Assembly: GCA_963818695.1 (NCBI GenBank) | Contig: CAWFTG010000001.1 | Coordinates: forward strand, 372,001 to 436,000 | Source of the DNA: AP-15 sp963818695 | GTDB lineage: Bacteria; Pseudomonadota; Alphaproteobacteria; ATCC43930; CGMCC-115725 | Direction of reading: 5' to 3' | DNA: 64,000 nt | Shown here: positions 1 to 9,389 of the stretch, piece after piece | Layout of the letters: each line of letters opens with the position of its first letter | Position numbering within the stretch: the first letter of the stretch is position 1 | Position numbers and translations under genes: made by a program | Notes under the pieces: model-generated | Database searches by the model: none | What the model saw: only the letters and a program-made list of their open reading frames with translations | What the model was told of the DNA's origin: nothing

Positions 1-37
1 CCCTCGGCGTCCAGGTACAAGGCTAGGCGGGGCATTA

Positions 38-114
38 CCCTCACCCACCAAGCCCCCACCCCTACCCTCCCCCGCAAGCGACCGCAAGCGTGGGAGGGAA
101 ATGGGAGGGGGCAA
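38..114. repeat. GC-rich palindromic repeat (family R2-like)
   Basis: C-rich runs read into a GCAAGC core followed by G-rich runs, giving an imperfect hairpin upstream of dnaE. The same arm style (ACCCTCCCC ... GGGGAGGG) appears near 2.7 kb and 21.1 kb. Bases 1-37 could be the start of a minus-strand gene (an ATG reads leftward from about 36), but too little is present to judge. Confidence 0.5.
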
Positions 115-249
115 TCCGGGGAGAACGGGTGAGGTTCCGGCGAATCCTCGCTCGCTCCGCGGCTGCTCCCCTTAGTAATCCCTTGGCTGATTCCTTGAGT
201 TCCCGGAGGCCAGGCTGACGGGCAGCGCCGGATATGCGATGCTGGCGGC

Positions 250-3200
250 ATGCCGCTCGCCGATTTCGTTCACCTTCGCGTTCACACCGCCTATTCGCTT
301 TCGGCCGGTGCGGTCAGGATCAAGGAGCTGGTCGGTCTTTGCAAGGCCGAGCGGATGCCGGCGGTTGCGATCACCGACACCGGCAACTTGTTCGGTGCGC
401 TCGAATTCGCCACGAACTGCAGCGCAGCGGGGGTGCAACCAATCATCGGCTGCGATATCGCGGTCGAGCGCGGCAATACCGGAGGCGAGGCAGCCGGCTC
501 GGCCGCGCGCCATCCGAGCCGGACCGGATCGTGCTGCTGGTGCAGAGCGAGGCGGGTTATCGCAACCTCCTGCAGCTGGTGAGTCAATCCTATCTCGGGG
601 GTGAAGCGCCGAGCGAGCCGTCGATCAGCCTGCGCGATCTGGCCGGCGCCAGCGAGGGGCTGCTCTGCCTAGCGGGCGGCTCGAGAGGACCGGTCGGGCG
701 CCTTCTCGCGGAGGGCCAGGCCGAAGCCGCCGAGGCGGTGCTGACCGAGCTCGCGGCGGCGTTTCCGGGCCGGCTCTACGTCGAATTGATGCGTCACGGA
801 ACGGCCGATGAGGCCCGGTCAGAGCCGGGCCTTATCGAGCTGGCGTATCGTCACGGGTTGCCGTTGGTCGCAACGAACGACGTCCACTTCCCCGACCGCG
901 ACTTCTACGAGGCGCATGACGCGTTGCTCTGTATCGCGCAGGGTACGGTCGTCGCGGATGCCGAGCGCAAGCGGCTGACGCGCTCCCATTACTTCCGTCC
1001 GGCGGCAGAGATGCGCGAGGTCTTTGCCGACCTGCCCGAGGCCTGCGAAAACACGCTGGTGATCGCGCGGCGGTGCGCCTTCATCCCGCAGCCGCGCCAG
1101 CCGATCCTGCCGGCCTTCACCAGTGGTGAAGGCGTCGACGAGGAGACGGCATTGCGCCGCGCCGCGCTAGCCGGGCTCGAGGCCCGACTCGTCGCGCTGA
1201 ACCTGCAAGCCGAGAGATCCGTCAAGCGCTACCGCGACCGGCTCGACTTCGAGCTCGATACGATCATCGGAATGGGCTTCGCCGGCTATTTCCTGATCGT
1301 CGCCGACTTCATCCAATGGGCCAAACGCGAGGGCATCCCGGTCGGCCCCGGGCGTGGCTCGGGAGCCGGCTCCGTTGTCGCCTGGGCTCTGACGATCACC
1401 GACCTCGACCCGCTCCGCTTTGGCCTCTTGTTCGAGAGGTTCCTAAACCCCGAGCGCGTGTCGATGCCGGATTTCGACATCGATTTCTGCCAGGACCGGC
1501 GCGACGAGGTGATCCGCTATGTCCAGCAGAAATACGGCCGCGACCGCGTCGCGCAGATCATCACCTTCGGCAAGTTGCAGGCCCGCGCCGTATTGCGCGA
1601 TGTCGGCCGGGTGCTCGCGATGCCCTACGGCCAGGTCGACCGTCTGTGCAAGCTCGTTCCGAACAACCCGGCGCACCCGGTCACCCTCGAACAGGCGCTC
1701 GCCGCGGAGCCGGCTCTGCAGCAGCAGCGCGATACCGATGAGAGCGTCGCCCGGCTGATCACGATCGCCTTGAAGCTCGAAGGCCTCTACCGCCACGCCT
1801 CGACGCATGCCGCGGGTGTCGTGATCGGCGACCGCCCGTTGATCGAATTCGTGCCGCTTTATCGCGACCCGCGCTCCGACATACCGGTCAACCCAGTTCA
1901 ACATGAAATGGGTCGAACTCGCCGGCCTCGTCAAATTCGATTTTCTCGGACTGAAGACCCTAACCGTGCTGGCGCGGTGCCTCGAGTTGTTGAGAGCGCG
2001 CGGGATCGCGCTCGATCTCGCCAATCTGCCGCTCGACGATCGCCGACTTTCGAGCTTTTGAGCGCGCGGCGATACGGTCGGCGTGTTCCAGGTCGAAGGT
2101 GCCGGCGTGCGCGACATGCTGAGGAAGCTGCGCCCGGACCGGTTCGAAGACATCATCGCCGCCAATGCGCTCTACCGCCCCGGGCCGATGGAGAACATCC
2201 CGCGCTACATCGCGGTGAAGCACGGCGAGGAAGCGCCCGATTACTTGCACCCGGCGCTCGAGCGGATCCTGAGCGCCACCTATGGTGTCATGACCTACCA
2301 GGAGCAGGTCATGCAGATCGCCCAGGTGCTTGGCCGGCTATACGCTTGGCGGCGCCGACCTGTTGCGTCGCGCGATGGGAAAGAAGATCCAGTCGGAAAT
2401 GGACGCGCAACGCCAGCAATTCGTCGAGGGCGCCGTGGCGCGCGGCGTCGAGAGGGCGCGGGCCGAGCTGATCTTCGATCAGATGGCGAAATTTGCTGGC
2501 TACGGCTTCCACAAACCCATGCCACGGCCTACGCGCTGATCACCTATCAAACCGCTTATCTAAAGGCGAACTACCCGGTCGAGTTTCTCGCTGCATCGAT
2601 GACGCTCGACCTCGGCAACACCGATAAGCTCAATGTCTTCCGGCAGGAACTGATCCGGCTCGGCATCCGCCTGTTGCCGCCCGACATCAACCGCTCCGAG
2701 GTGACGTTCGCGGTCGAGCAAGATGCCCCCTCCCTCCCTCCCCGCGAGCGGGGAGGGAAGGGTGGGGTAAACCCGCAATCCGTTATGCACTCGCCGCAGT
2801 AAAGGGGGTCGGTGCGCAGGCCATGTCCGAGCTTGTCGCCGAACGCAACGCGCGTGGCCGCTTCAAGGATCTCGCGGACTTCTCGCGGCGTCTCGACGCC
2901 AAGAGCTTCAATCGCCGCCAATTCGAGAGCCTCGCCAAGGCCGGCGCCTTCGACAGCCTCAACCCGAACCGCGCACAAACCTTTGCCGCGGCGGAGCAAT
3001 TGCTGCGCCAGGCGAGCCTCGCCGCCGAAGAACGCGAGAGCCGCCAGGAAAGCCTCTTCGCCGGCATTGATCCAAGCTTTGCGCCGCGCCCGTCATTGCC
3101 GTTGGTGGACGACTGGCCGCCGGTCGAGCGGCTGCAGCACGAATTCGCGGCGATTGGCTTCTATCTGTCGAGCCACCCGCTAGACCCCTACGGTAAGAGC

Positions 3201-3743
3201 CTCGAACGCACCGGCATCATCCGCTGGGCCGATCTGCCGGCCGGGCTCGCGGCCAACCCCACCACCCGCTTCCTGCTGGCCGGCGTCGTGATCGGACGCA
3301 AGGAGCGCACCTCAGGGCGCGGCAACCGCTTCGCGTTTGTCCAGATGTCCGACCCGAGCGGCACCTTCGAGGTGACGCTGTTCTCGGAAATTTTGCGGGA
3401 GTCGCGCGCCCTGCTCGATTCCGGTCAGCCATTGGTTGTTACGGTCGACGTCCGCAGCGAAGAAGAAAATTTGCGGCTCACCGTGCAGAAGATCGAGCCG
3501 CTCGACGCGGTCGTCGCTCTCGCCGCCGCCGGGCTGCGCGTGTTTGTCGGCGAGGCCCGCGCCCTTTCCAGCCTCAAAAGCGTCATCGCCCGCGAAGCAG
3601 GCGGCCGGGGCCGCGTCACCGTCGTCCTCGATCTCCCCGCCCGCGAAGTCGAAATCGCGATCCCCGGCGGCTTCAAGGTCGGCCCCCAAACCCGCGCCGC
3701 GGTAAAATCCCTCCCCGGCATCATCGACGTGCACGATATTTGA
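250..3743 (+). pseudogene. dnaE: DNA polymerase III alpha subunit (DnaE1-type), multiply frameshifted
   Basis: This is the replicative polymerase alpha subunit by family. The pieces, read in order across frames, give about 1,160 residues, the usual DnaE1 length. They comprise an N-terminal PHP domain (FVHLRVHTAYSLSAGAV), the polymerase core with the metal-binding PDFDIDF motif near 1470, the VGPGRGSGAGS loop near 1340, the finger region (NALYRPGPMENIPRY near 2165) and a C-terminal OB fold and tail ending at 3743. The frame breaks near 480, 1890, 2050-2075, 2335 and 2510, and again at a palindromic repeat insertion at 2727-2771. Single-base errors could explain some breaks, but the inserted repeat cannot be a base-call error. 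Because alpha is essential, I infer an intact copy elsewhere. The ATG at 250 starts the PHP domain and is a good start. Confidence 0.88.
2727..2771 (+). repeat. R2 palindrome inserted in dnaE
   Basis: CCCTCCCTCCCCGC, GAGC and GGGGAGGGAAGGGTGGGG form a hairpin of about 45 bases between codons for TFAVEQDA and PAIRYALAAVKG, which are adjacent in DnaE proteins. The insertion changes the reading frame, which leads to a stop near 2802, so it inactivates the gene by itself. Confidence 0.8.
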
Positions 3744-3926
3744 GGGGCCTTTACGCGCCGCGTCGGCATCCGCCGTCCGCGCATCCAAAAAATATCTGCA
3801 TCGCGCACCCGTCATTTGGTTCCGGACTGCGATAGTGCGGCAGGGGTATCGGCTCGTACTCGACCCCGACCTTGCCGCCGGCGACAATGCCGGGAGATTC
3901 ATTGCCTTTTGTGTGCACCGTTCCGC
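3631..3926. repeat. Direct repeat copy A (dnaE 3' end plus downstream)
   Basis: The last ~37 codons of dnaE and ~183 bases beyond its stop recur almost unchanged at 5441-5731 in the same orientation. Both copies end at the same point, GTGCACCGTTCC. The interval between them holds a lower-GC methyltransferase gene, so the pair looks like the flanks of an acquired segment. Confidence 0.85.
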
Positions 3927-4105
3927 TCGGCGAGCGTAAGTCAGACGAGTCGGCCGGAGGAACCAGATTGAACCGCGGGCGAAGTACCGTAGCTGACGGT
4001 CGCGTTCCCGCCACTAATCACGCCGGGGGATTGCGCACCACTCGTCGAGACTTGCGGGCCGCCGGACTGGCTGCCGATTGTCCAGGCGGCGATGCCAAGC
4101 GCGCC
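3751..4105 (-). pseudogene. Remnant of small secreted SPG/YG-motif protein
   Basis: The minus strand reads IGALGIAAWTIGSQSGG and then GAQSPGVISGGNATVSYG. After a frame change it reads GNESPGIVAGGKVGVEYE and a tail ending near 3751. The shared pattern G-x-x-SP-x-I/V-x-x-GG/SG-x-V/A-x-V-x-Y also occurs in copy B of the direct repeat and in the broken TPR gene upstream. The N-terminus, probably a signal or membrane segment, is cut by an upstream stop. The function is unknown. Confidence 0.5.
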
Positions 4106-4219
4106 GATTCATCAGCGCGACGTAATCACACCGGGTCATCGGCGGCTCGGCTGCCGTCTCGGCGTCAGGCGGCGTGCTGCTTGACCCAGTAGACCTGGAG
4201 TCCTTCCGATCACTCGGCT

Positions 4220-5110
4220 TCAGTCCGAGGCGACACGGGAGTTCGGCTCATCCCCGGTCGATGGACTTCCCTTTCGGATAATCCCGAACAAACCTGTGCC
4301 GTCGAACCTCGGTCCCGGGTCAGGACGGACCGGCTCAGCTGGACAGCAGAGGAACTGAGGACACTGATTGGCCTGGACGAAAGAACGATATCCCCAGTTC
4401 AAATCGATGTCGTCGACGACTAGCGCCATCCCGGGTCGCAAGGCCGTCCACGCCATATCCAGCTCAAAGCGCACATTGCTCTCGCTGTGTCGACTGTCAT
4501 GTACGAAGAGATCGATCGGTCCGATCTGAGCAAGCAGCTGCGGTAGGCGCCGGCGACTCGATCCGCGAATGAGTGTCCATCTATTGCGGTGTCGCTGATC
4601 CACTGCTGCACCGACGCTTCGGGCCAGCTTGGGTTGGAGCAGAGGCGGTAGGTCAATGCTCCATAAATGACCGGTTCCGTTCCGCCCCAGTGCCTCCAGG
4701 ATGAAGCGCGAGGTCAGCCCATGAGCCACCCCCGTTTCGACAACTTTCGTCGGCTGCAGATGTCGAACCAGAAACCAGATCGCACGAACAAATGCCGGGT
4801 CACCATCATTATAGATGCCATAATTGGCCGGGCCCACTCGCATGCCTCGCGCGGCGAGTTCGTTTGATGTTTCAAGCCAGATTTGCCGGAACTCATTTAA
4901 CACCGCTTCGTTCGCAGCGATGCCGAACATCATCAGAAGTTTTGCTTCCCAATCTGCGTCTACTGGATAAGCGCAGGGTAATTCGGTAATCTCCTTGCGC
5001 TCGGCAAGCTTCGACTGCAGAAGTAACCAAGACTCTACTGGGTCCATTCCGACGGCGCGCGCAATTTGCAGTGCCTTGGAGAAATGACGCAAAGGAGTAA
5101 TGAGGTTCAC
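4220..5110 (-). CDS. Class I SAM-dependent methyltransferase (Methyltransf_24-like)
   Basis: The 296-residue product has a Rossmann-type methyltransferase core in its second half. The SAM-binding strand-loop reads KVVETGVAHGLTS (about residues 145-157), followed by GTGHLWSIDLPP with the acidic residue ending strand 2, then PIDLFVHDSRHSE and ALVVDDIDLNWGYRSF. This pattern is typical of the small-molecule or sugar methyltransferases found in surface-polysaccharide clusters; the substrate cannot be told. The N-terminal ~90 residues are not recognised. The gene is visibly less GC-rich than its neighbours and lies between two copies of the dnaE 3' end, so I infer recent acquisition. The ATG at 5110 follows a GGAG-free leader, so the start is only moderately sure. 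Confidence 0.85.
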   Translation of the reverse strand: MNLITPLRHFSKALQIARAVGMDPVESWLLLQSKLAERKEITELPCAYPVDADWEAKLLMMFGIAANEAVLNEFRQIWLETSNELAARGMRVGPANYGIYNDGDPAFVRAIWFLVRHLQPTKVVETGVAHGLTSRFILEALGRNGTGHLWSIDLPPLLQPKLARSVGAAVDQRHRNRWTLIRGSSRRRLPQLLAQIGPIDLFVHDSRHSESNVRFELDMAWTALRPGMALVVDDIDLNWGYRSFVQANQCPQFLCCPAEPVRPDPGPRFDGTGLFGIIRKGSPSTGDEPNSRVASD

Positions 5111-5269
5111 TTTCCCGCCCCGGAATTCTGCTCAGTTCAAGGATGAACCACTGTTTTACAACGGCGTTCAAGCCCAAACTGTTGATATAGAAGATTATAC
5201 GCAGTCAAACCTTACCGATCAAACCCAAATGGAGCTTTGCCTGTTGGCGGTGAATTTACCGACATACGT

Positions 5270-5445
5270 GAACGGAAATGCGCCATCGCGTGCGGATAGC
5301 GGAAGAGGCGGTGTCCCGGCGGCGGCGTTTCCACCAATGTGGCCCTGACAGGTGGCGCGGGCGAGACCGTGCTGGCTGCAGCCGCCAGCTGATTCCCCGC
5401 CGCAATAGAGGCCGGGGATAGCCTCGCCGTTGATATCTATATCCC
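5270..5445 (-). pseudogene. C-terminal remnant of FAD-dependent oxidoreductase
   Basis: The minus strand reads NGEAIPGLYCGGESAGG and then CSQHGLARATCQGHIGGNAAA. This is the conserved C-terminal FAD-binding segment of the fumarate reductase/3-ketosteroid dehydrogenase flavoprotein family. Nothing else of that gene is present: its 5' part is missing on the 5.1 kb side and it abuts direct repeat copy B at 5441. Confidence 0.75.
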
Positions 5446-5731
5446 CGCCCGTGAAGTAGAAATCGCGATCCCGGCGGCTTCAAGGTCGGCCCGCAAACCC
5501 GCGCCGCGATAAAATCCCTCCCCGGCATCATCGACGTGCACGATATTTAAGGGTGCCTTTACGGCCACGTCGGCATCCGTCGTCCGCGCATCTAAAAATA
5601 TCTGCATTGCGCACCCGTCATTTGGTTCCGGACTGCGATGGTGCGGCAGGGGGTGTCGGCCCGTACTCGACCCCGACCTTGCCGCCGGCGGCGATGCCGG
5701 GAGATTCATTGCCTTTTGTGTGCACCGTTCC
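5441..5731. repeat. Direct repeat copy B (duplicated dnaE 3' end)
   Basis: It matches 3631-3926 with scattered substitutions and a few one-base indels. It contains the last dnaE codons (FKVGPQTRAA-like, ending VHDI then a TAA stop) without the rest of the gene. Its right end fuses directly into the broken TPR gene on the minus strand, showing that the repeat sits at a recombination joint. Confidence 0.85.
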
Positions 5732-5732
5732 A

Positions 5733-6642
5733 GCCTGCGCCAGGTGCTCCGTGCCCGCTCTCCCGCTCGCCGAGACGGAAGAGCGCGAGGCCGAGGCTGA
5801 GCTGGGCCATTGCCCATTGAATCGGCACGCGCTCGCGGGTGTTTTCTTGCAGTGCAAGCTGGAGCGTATTGATCGCACTCCGAGCGCGGTGTTGTCGCCG
5901 CGTTCATAGCCCCACTGCGTCAATGCGTGTGCCAGGACAAGTAGGAATTGCCCCTTCTGGTCAGGGTGCCCAGCTGGCACGAGGTCCACTGCTTGCTGGG
6001 AGTGCCGCGCCGCGGCCTCATAATCCAGTCTGGTCATGGCGATGTCGCCGCGCACGCTGCGGTCATGGGCGGCGCGGAGCAAACGTTGATCGGCGGCCGC
6101 TTGGGCCTGCTGCGCGAGTTGCTGGGCCTGGTGTGCCGCCGCGATTTCCACCTGCTCGGCTTGGCTTACCAGCTCATCGGCTTCGTCGAGGTGGGCCAGC
6201 CTTGAAGGCGACATCGGCGCGCGCGACGACATCGCGCGTGATAGGGTCTTGCGGATCCAGCGCTTTCAACCGTTCCATCGCCGACTTGTATTGTTCGGCG
6301 ACCCCGGTCAGCTTTCGCGGCAGCTTTTCGAGCGGGACGTCCTGCTGTCCGATAATGCGCAGCATCGAAACCGCTGCGCCCTGGGTGACGCCCAATCGAT
6401 TGCTGAGGTCGACGATCTTATCTGCGAGCGGCCCCACGGGCGCCGGTCGTCGCAGCTCTTGTCAGCTCCTGGACCTGCTCGGGAGTGAGCCCGTAGGTGA
6501 CGGCGACATTGCCGCTGGCGGTTATCGCCGGGCTCTGAGAGCCTTGCGTCTCGACCCGCTGCGGCTGCTGAGCAAGCGCCGGCAACGCCAACGCCGCAAA
6601 TCCCAAGAGCTGGAGGACACGCTTGAGGGGCCACCAAGCCAT
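5733..6642 (-). pseudogene. Secreted TPR-type protein, frameshifted and truncated
   Basis: The start at 6642 encodes a clear signal peptide (MAWWPLKRVLQLLGFAAL ... ALAQQ), then GSQSPAITASGNVAVTYG and TPEQVQELTRAA. After a frameshift near 6440 it reads LADKIVDLSNRLGVTQGAAV ... ALDPQDPITRDVVARAD. After another near 6200 it reads an Ala/Gln-rich helix (AAHQAQQLAQQAQAAAD) and TPR-like helices (MTRLDYEAAARHSQQAVDLV). One more shift near 5870 gives TRERVPIQWAMAQLSLGLAL. The gene stops at the direct-repeat joint near 5731, so the later TPR repeats are lost. Related longer proteins in alphaproteobacteria carry many such repeats (family recollection, not searched). Confidence 0.7.
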
Positions 6643-6794
6643 CCCGCAGCGGCGTGGTAGGGTCGCGATATACGTCAGTGACGGAACCGGGACCACGTGC
6701 ACGGCCTGGTCTCTTATCACGCCGCAAGGGCGGCATCAGCCGACCTTTCAGCGTTTGTGCAGATATCGGACCGAGCGGCTCTCGAAAAATCGCG

Positions 6795-7595
6795 TCAGCC
6801 GCCAGTCGAGCTGGCCGGCGGCTCGAGCAGCGCATCGCCAATGGCGACCTCGCCGCCGGCCACTACCTCGGCGTAGACACCCATATTGATGTGGCCGAAG
6901 GCGCGCCCGAGGGCGGCGACGATGTCGAGGTCGCGTTCCGCCGTGGCAGGATTGACCTGGGTTGCCGCACATCTGGTGATCGGCGAGATGACCCGCAGCC
7001 GTGCGGCTCCGACGGTGATTTCGGAGTTGATCCAGTCGTGCTCGCTCCACGCCGATGCCCCGTCGAAATAGAGGTTGGCGCGAAAACGGATTGGGTCGAC
7101 CGGCACGCCCATCGTGGCTTCGAGCGCCGCGATGCTCGCGCGGTTGATCAGAGAAACGTATTTATCGCTCGTCGCATTCGGTTTTCGGCGCGCATCGGCA
7201 AAGGCATGTCCCGGCGCCTCGACGACGCGCAGCGGCCCCTTTACGGCATCGCCGAGAAGATCAGTGAAAAATTCTGCAACCAAGCTGCGTCCCGCGGTCT
7301 CGGTCATCCGCGCGCACAACAGGACCCGGCCGTTTTGAGCGATCGTGAAGACCCCGCTTTTCGCGTCGAAGCGGGTCTGCAACTGCGCGAGCTTTTCGTC
7401 GCGCATCAGCATGATGAAATGGATCTTCGACAGCCATTCCGGGCGCTGCGGATCGAAGAGTGTCGAGCCGAGCGCGATCGCAAAGCGCCGATCGTGCGGC
7501 AGGCACTCGCCTGGGATGAGGGTCACGCGCCCCATTCTTTCCGCGCTCAGGCCCTTTACCGGGTAGCGGTAGATCGCGGCAATGGAGGCGGCCAT
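6795..7595 (-). CDS. MOSC domain-containing protein
   Basis: The 266-residue product starts with the MOSC N-terminal beta-barrel signature IAAIYRYPVKGLSAE. A C-terminal MOSC domain follows, including RFRANLYFDG, WSEHDWINSEI and the Cys-containing ISPITRCAATQVNP, where the family's conserved Cys binds sulphur or molybdenum cofactor. The family carries sulphur for molybdenum-cofactor enzymes or reduces N-hydroxylated substrates. The length and order of motifs are complete. No cofactor biosynthesis gene is adjacent, so the partner enzyme is unknown. Confidence 0.88.
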   Translation of the reverse strand: MAASIAAIYRYPVKGLSAERMGRVTLIPGECLPHDRRFAIALGSTLFDPQRPEWLSKIHFIMLMRDEKLAQLQTRFDAKSGVFTIAQNGRVLLCARMTETAGRSLVAEFFTDLLGDAVKGPLRVVEAPGHAFADARRKPNATSDKYVSLINRASIAALEATMGVPVDPIRFRANLYFDGASAWSEHDWINSEITVGAARLRVISPITRCAATQVNPATAERDLDIVAALGRAFGHINMGVYAEVVAGGEVAIGDALLEPPASSTGG

Positions 7596-7957
7596 GCGGG
7601 CAACCTACCTCTCGCCTGCCCCAGGGGCAACAGCACCTTCCCCTGTCAGAAACCCGAGGCCGGACCCAAAATTGCCGTAATGGCATGGTAACCATCGCAC
7701 CGAGTGGTTCTCATGCCGGGGCAAATAGCGACGTGGGCGATGCCCCCGCGCCATTCCTGGCTGTTCTCTCGCTGTATTAACAGCGATAGTCGGCGAACAC
7801 GGTTGGTTCCGCACACACGCAGCAAACGTGATCCTTGCGGGTCTAAAAAAGTCGGCGGCGCGCCGTCACTTTCGAGTAATCGGCCCGGCCGAACTTCGAC
7901 AGCGGTTCGTTTGCTGATACGCTAGGCGTTCTGTCCGGAGCCTATTGGAGAGCAATC
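7596..7957. other. Intergenic region with two palindromes also found at 17.2-17.5 kb
   Basis: No gene is supported. TTGCCGTAATGGCAT (7672-7686) is followed by a perfect hairpin TCGCTGT-ATTA-ACAGCGA (7769-7786). The region at 17260-17480 has the same two motifs in the same order (TGCCATAATGGCA, then TCGCTG-CATTAT-CAGCGA), which suggests a dispersed repeat unit. Confidence 0.5.
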
Positions 7958-7982
7958 ATGCCAATGAAATCCGCGCATATCA

Positions 7983-9389
7983 TTGATTGCCCTGGCTGCA
8001 AGCGCCGCGGCCGTGCTGGCGCTGTCGTCGACGTCGGCACAGCAACAGGCAGCGCCGGGCCAAGGCTCTGTTACAAAGGAAGAGCTGGCGCAGAATTTCC
8101 AGGCCGAGCACGAGGTTGGCCGGCGCTACCATTTCGATCCCAATGACCTGCCGCCGCCGAAGACCGGGCCGATCGTCGCCGACCGGTCGATGATCGTGCC
8201 CTTCAACGGGCAGAAATTGGAGGTGCCGCCAGGCTTCACCGCGGCGCCGTTCGTGACGGGTCTCGTCAATCCGCGGCGGCTGCTCGTGTTGCCCAACGGC
8301 GACGTGTTGGTCGCCGAGCAGAGCGCCGGCTATGTGACCCTGCTGCGCGACGACGGCGAAGGCCGCGCCAAATGGATCGACCGCCATGTCGAGGACCTCA
8401 ACCGGCCTTATGGCCTCGCGCTGCGCGGCGACGAGATCCTCGTCGCCGACCAGGACGCGATCTGGCGCGTGCCGCACATCGTCGGTAATTTGCGGGCCGG
8501 CCGCCCGGTGCCGCCGGAAAAGGCCGAAGAGGTGCCGCCCGACCAGCGCAAGCCGGTGCCGGGCGCCTATGGCGCGGAATTGCTGACCAAGAAGGGCGTC
8601 TTCGGCATCGCGGTCGGCCACCAGAACCGTCATCTGGCGATCGATCCGAAGACCGGCGGCCTCTATGTCGGGGTCGGCTCGTCCGGCAATATCGGCGTCG
8701 AGCCCGAGCCCAAGGCGACGATTCAGCGCTTCGATGCCGACGGCTCGAACCAGACGACGGTCGCCTCCGGCACGCGCAACCCGACCGCCCTCGCCTTTCA
8801 GCCGCAGACCGGTGAGTTGTGGGCGGTTGTTCAGGAGCGCGACGGGCTCGGCGACAACCTGCCGTCCGATTACCTGATCCGCGTGCAGCAGGGCGGGTTC
8901 TACGGCTGGCCCTACGCCTATATCGGCAAGCACCCGCAGCCCGGCTTCGCGCAGCTCGCCCCCGACAAGGTGGAGGCGACGATCACGCCCGACCTGCTTT
9001 TCCAGGCGCATTCCTCGCTGCTCGACCTCGTCTTCTACGAGGGCGACCAGTTCCCGGCGGAATACAAGGGGAGCCTCTTCGTCGCGCTGAAGGGGTCATG
9101 GAACCGCTCGATCCCGACCGGCTACAAGGTCGTCCGGGTGCCGTTCAAGGACGGCCGGCCGGAAGGCTATTATGAGAATTTCGCGACCGGCTTCTGGGCA
9201 TCGGGCGAACAGCGGGCCGAGGTGTGGGGCCGCCCCGCCGCGCTCGCCGTCGCCAAGGACGGCTCCTTGCTCGTCGCCGACGACACCGGCGGCACGATCT
9301 GGCGAATTTCGTACAAGGGCCCGCCCGCTGAGCATGCCGGCGGACCTGCCGAGAGCACCGGGTCCGAGGCGAAGAAGCCGCCACGATGA
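7983..9389 (+). CDS. Sorbosone dehydrogenase-like (PQQ-type beta-propeller) secreted protein
   Basis: The product is a six-bladed propeller protein of the glucose/sorbosone dehydrogenase family, exported by an N-terminal signal peptide (IALAASAAAVLALSSTSAQQ). Propeller signatures include VNPRRLLVLPNGDVLVAEQSAG, RPYGLALRGDEILVADQDA, HQNRHLAIDPKTGGLYVGVG, GTRNPTALAFQPQTGELWAV and LPSDYLIRVQQGGFYGWPYA. Such enzymes oxidise sugars with PQQ in the periplasm, but no PQQ gene is near, so activity is inferred. The open frame begins at a TTG at 7983. An SD-preceded ATG at 7958/7964 (MPMKSAHI) is one base out of frame, so the natural start is probably there with a one-base indel at about 7980. The stop overlaps the next gene by 4 bases. 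Confidence 0.85.
   Translation: MIALAASAAAVLALSSTSAQQQAAPGQGSVTKEELAQNFQAEHEVGRRYHFDPNDLPPPKTGPIVADRSMIVPFNGQKLEVPPGFTAAPFVTGLVNPRRLLVLPNGDVLVAEQSAGYVTLLRDDGEGRAKWIDRHVEDLNRPYGLALRGDEILVADQDAIWRVPHIVGNLRAGRPVPPEKAEEVPPDQRKPVPGAYGAELLTKKGVFGIAVGHQNRHLAIDPKTGGLYVGVGSSGNIGVEPEPKATIQRFDADGSNQTTVASGTRNPTALAFQPQTGELWAVVQERDGLGDNLPSDYLIRVQQGGFYGWPYAYIGKHPQPGFAQLAPDKVEATITPDLLFQAHSSLLDLVFYEGDQFPAEYKGSLFVALKGSWNRSIPTGYKVVRVPFKDGRPEGYYENFATGFWASGEQRAEVWGRPAALAVAKDGSLLVADDTGGTIWRISYKGPPAEHAGGPAESTGSEAKKPPR

Noticed and set aside
1..36. Start of a minus-strand gene (MPRLALYLDAEG)
   Set aside because: Only 12 codons are present with no recognisable family.
5100..5348. 82-residue plus-strand frame opposite the methyltransferase start
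   Set aside because: Its 3' half is antisense to the FAD-oxidoreductase remnant and the 5' half has no gene-like features.
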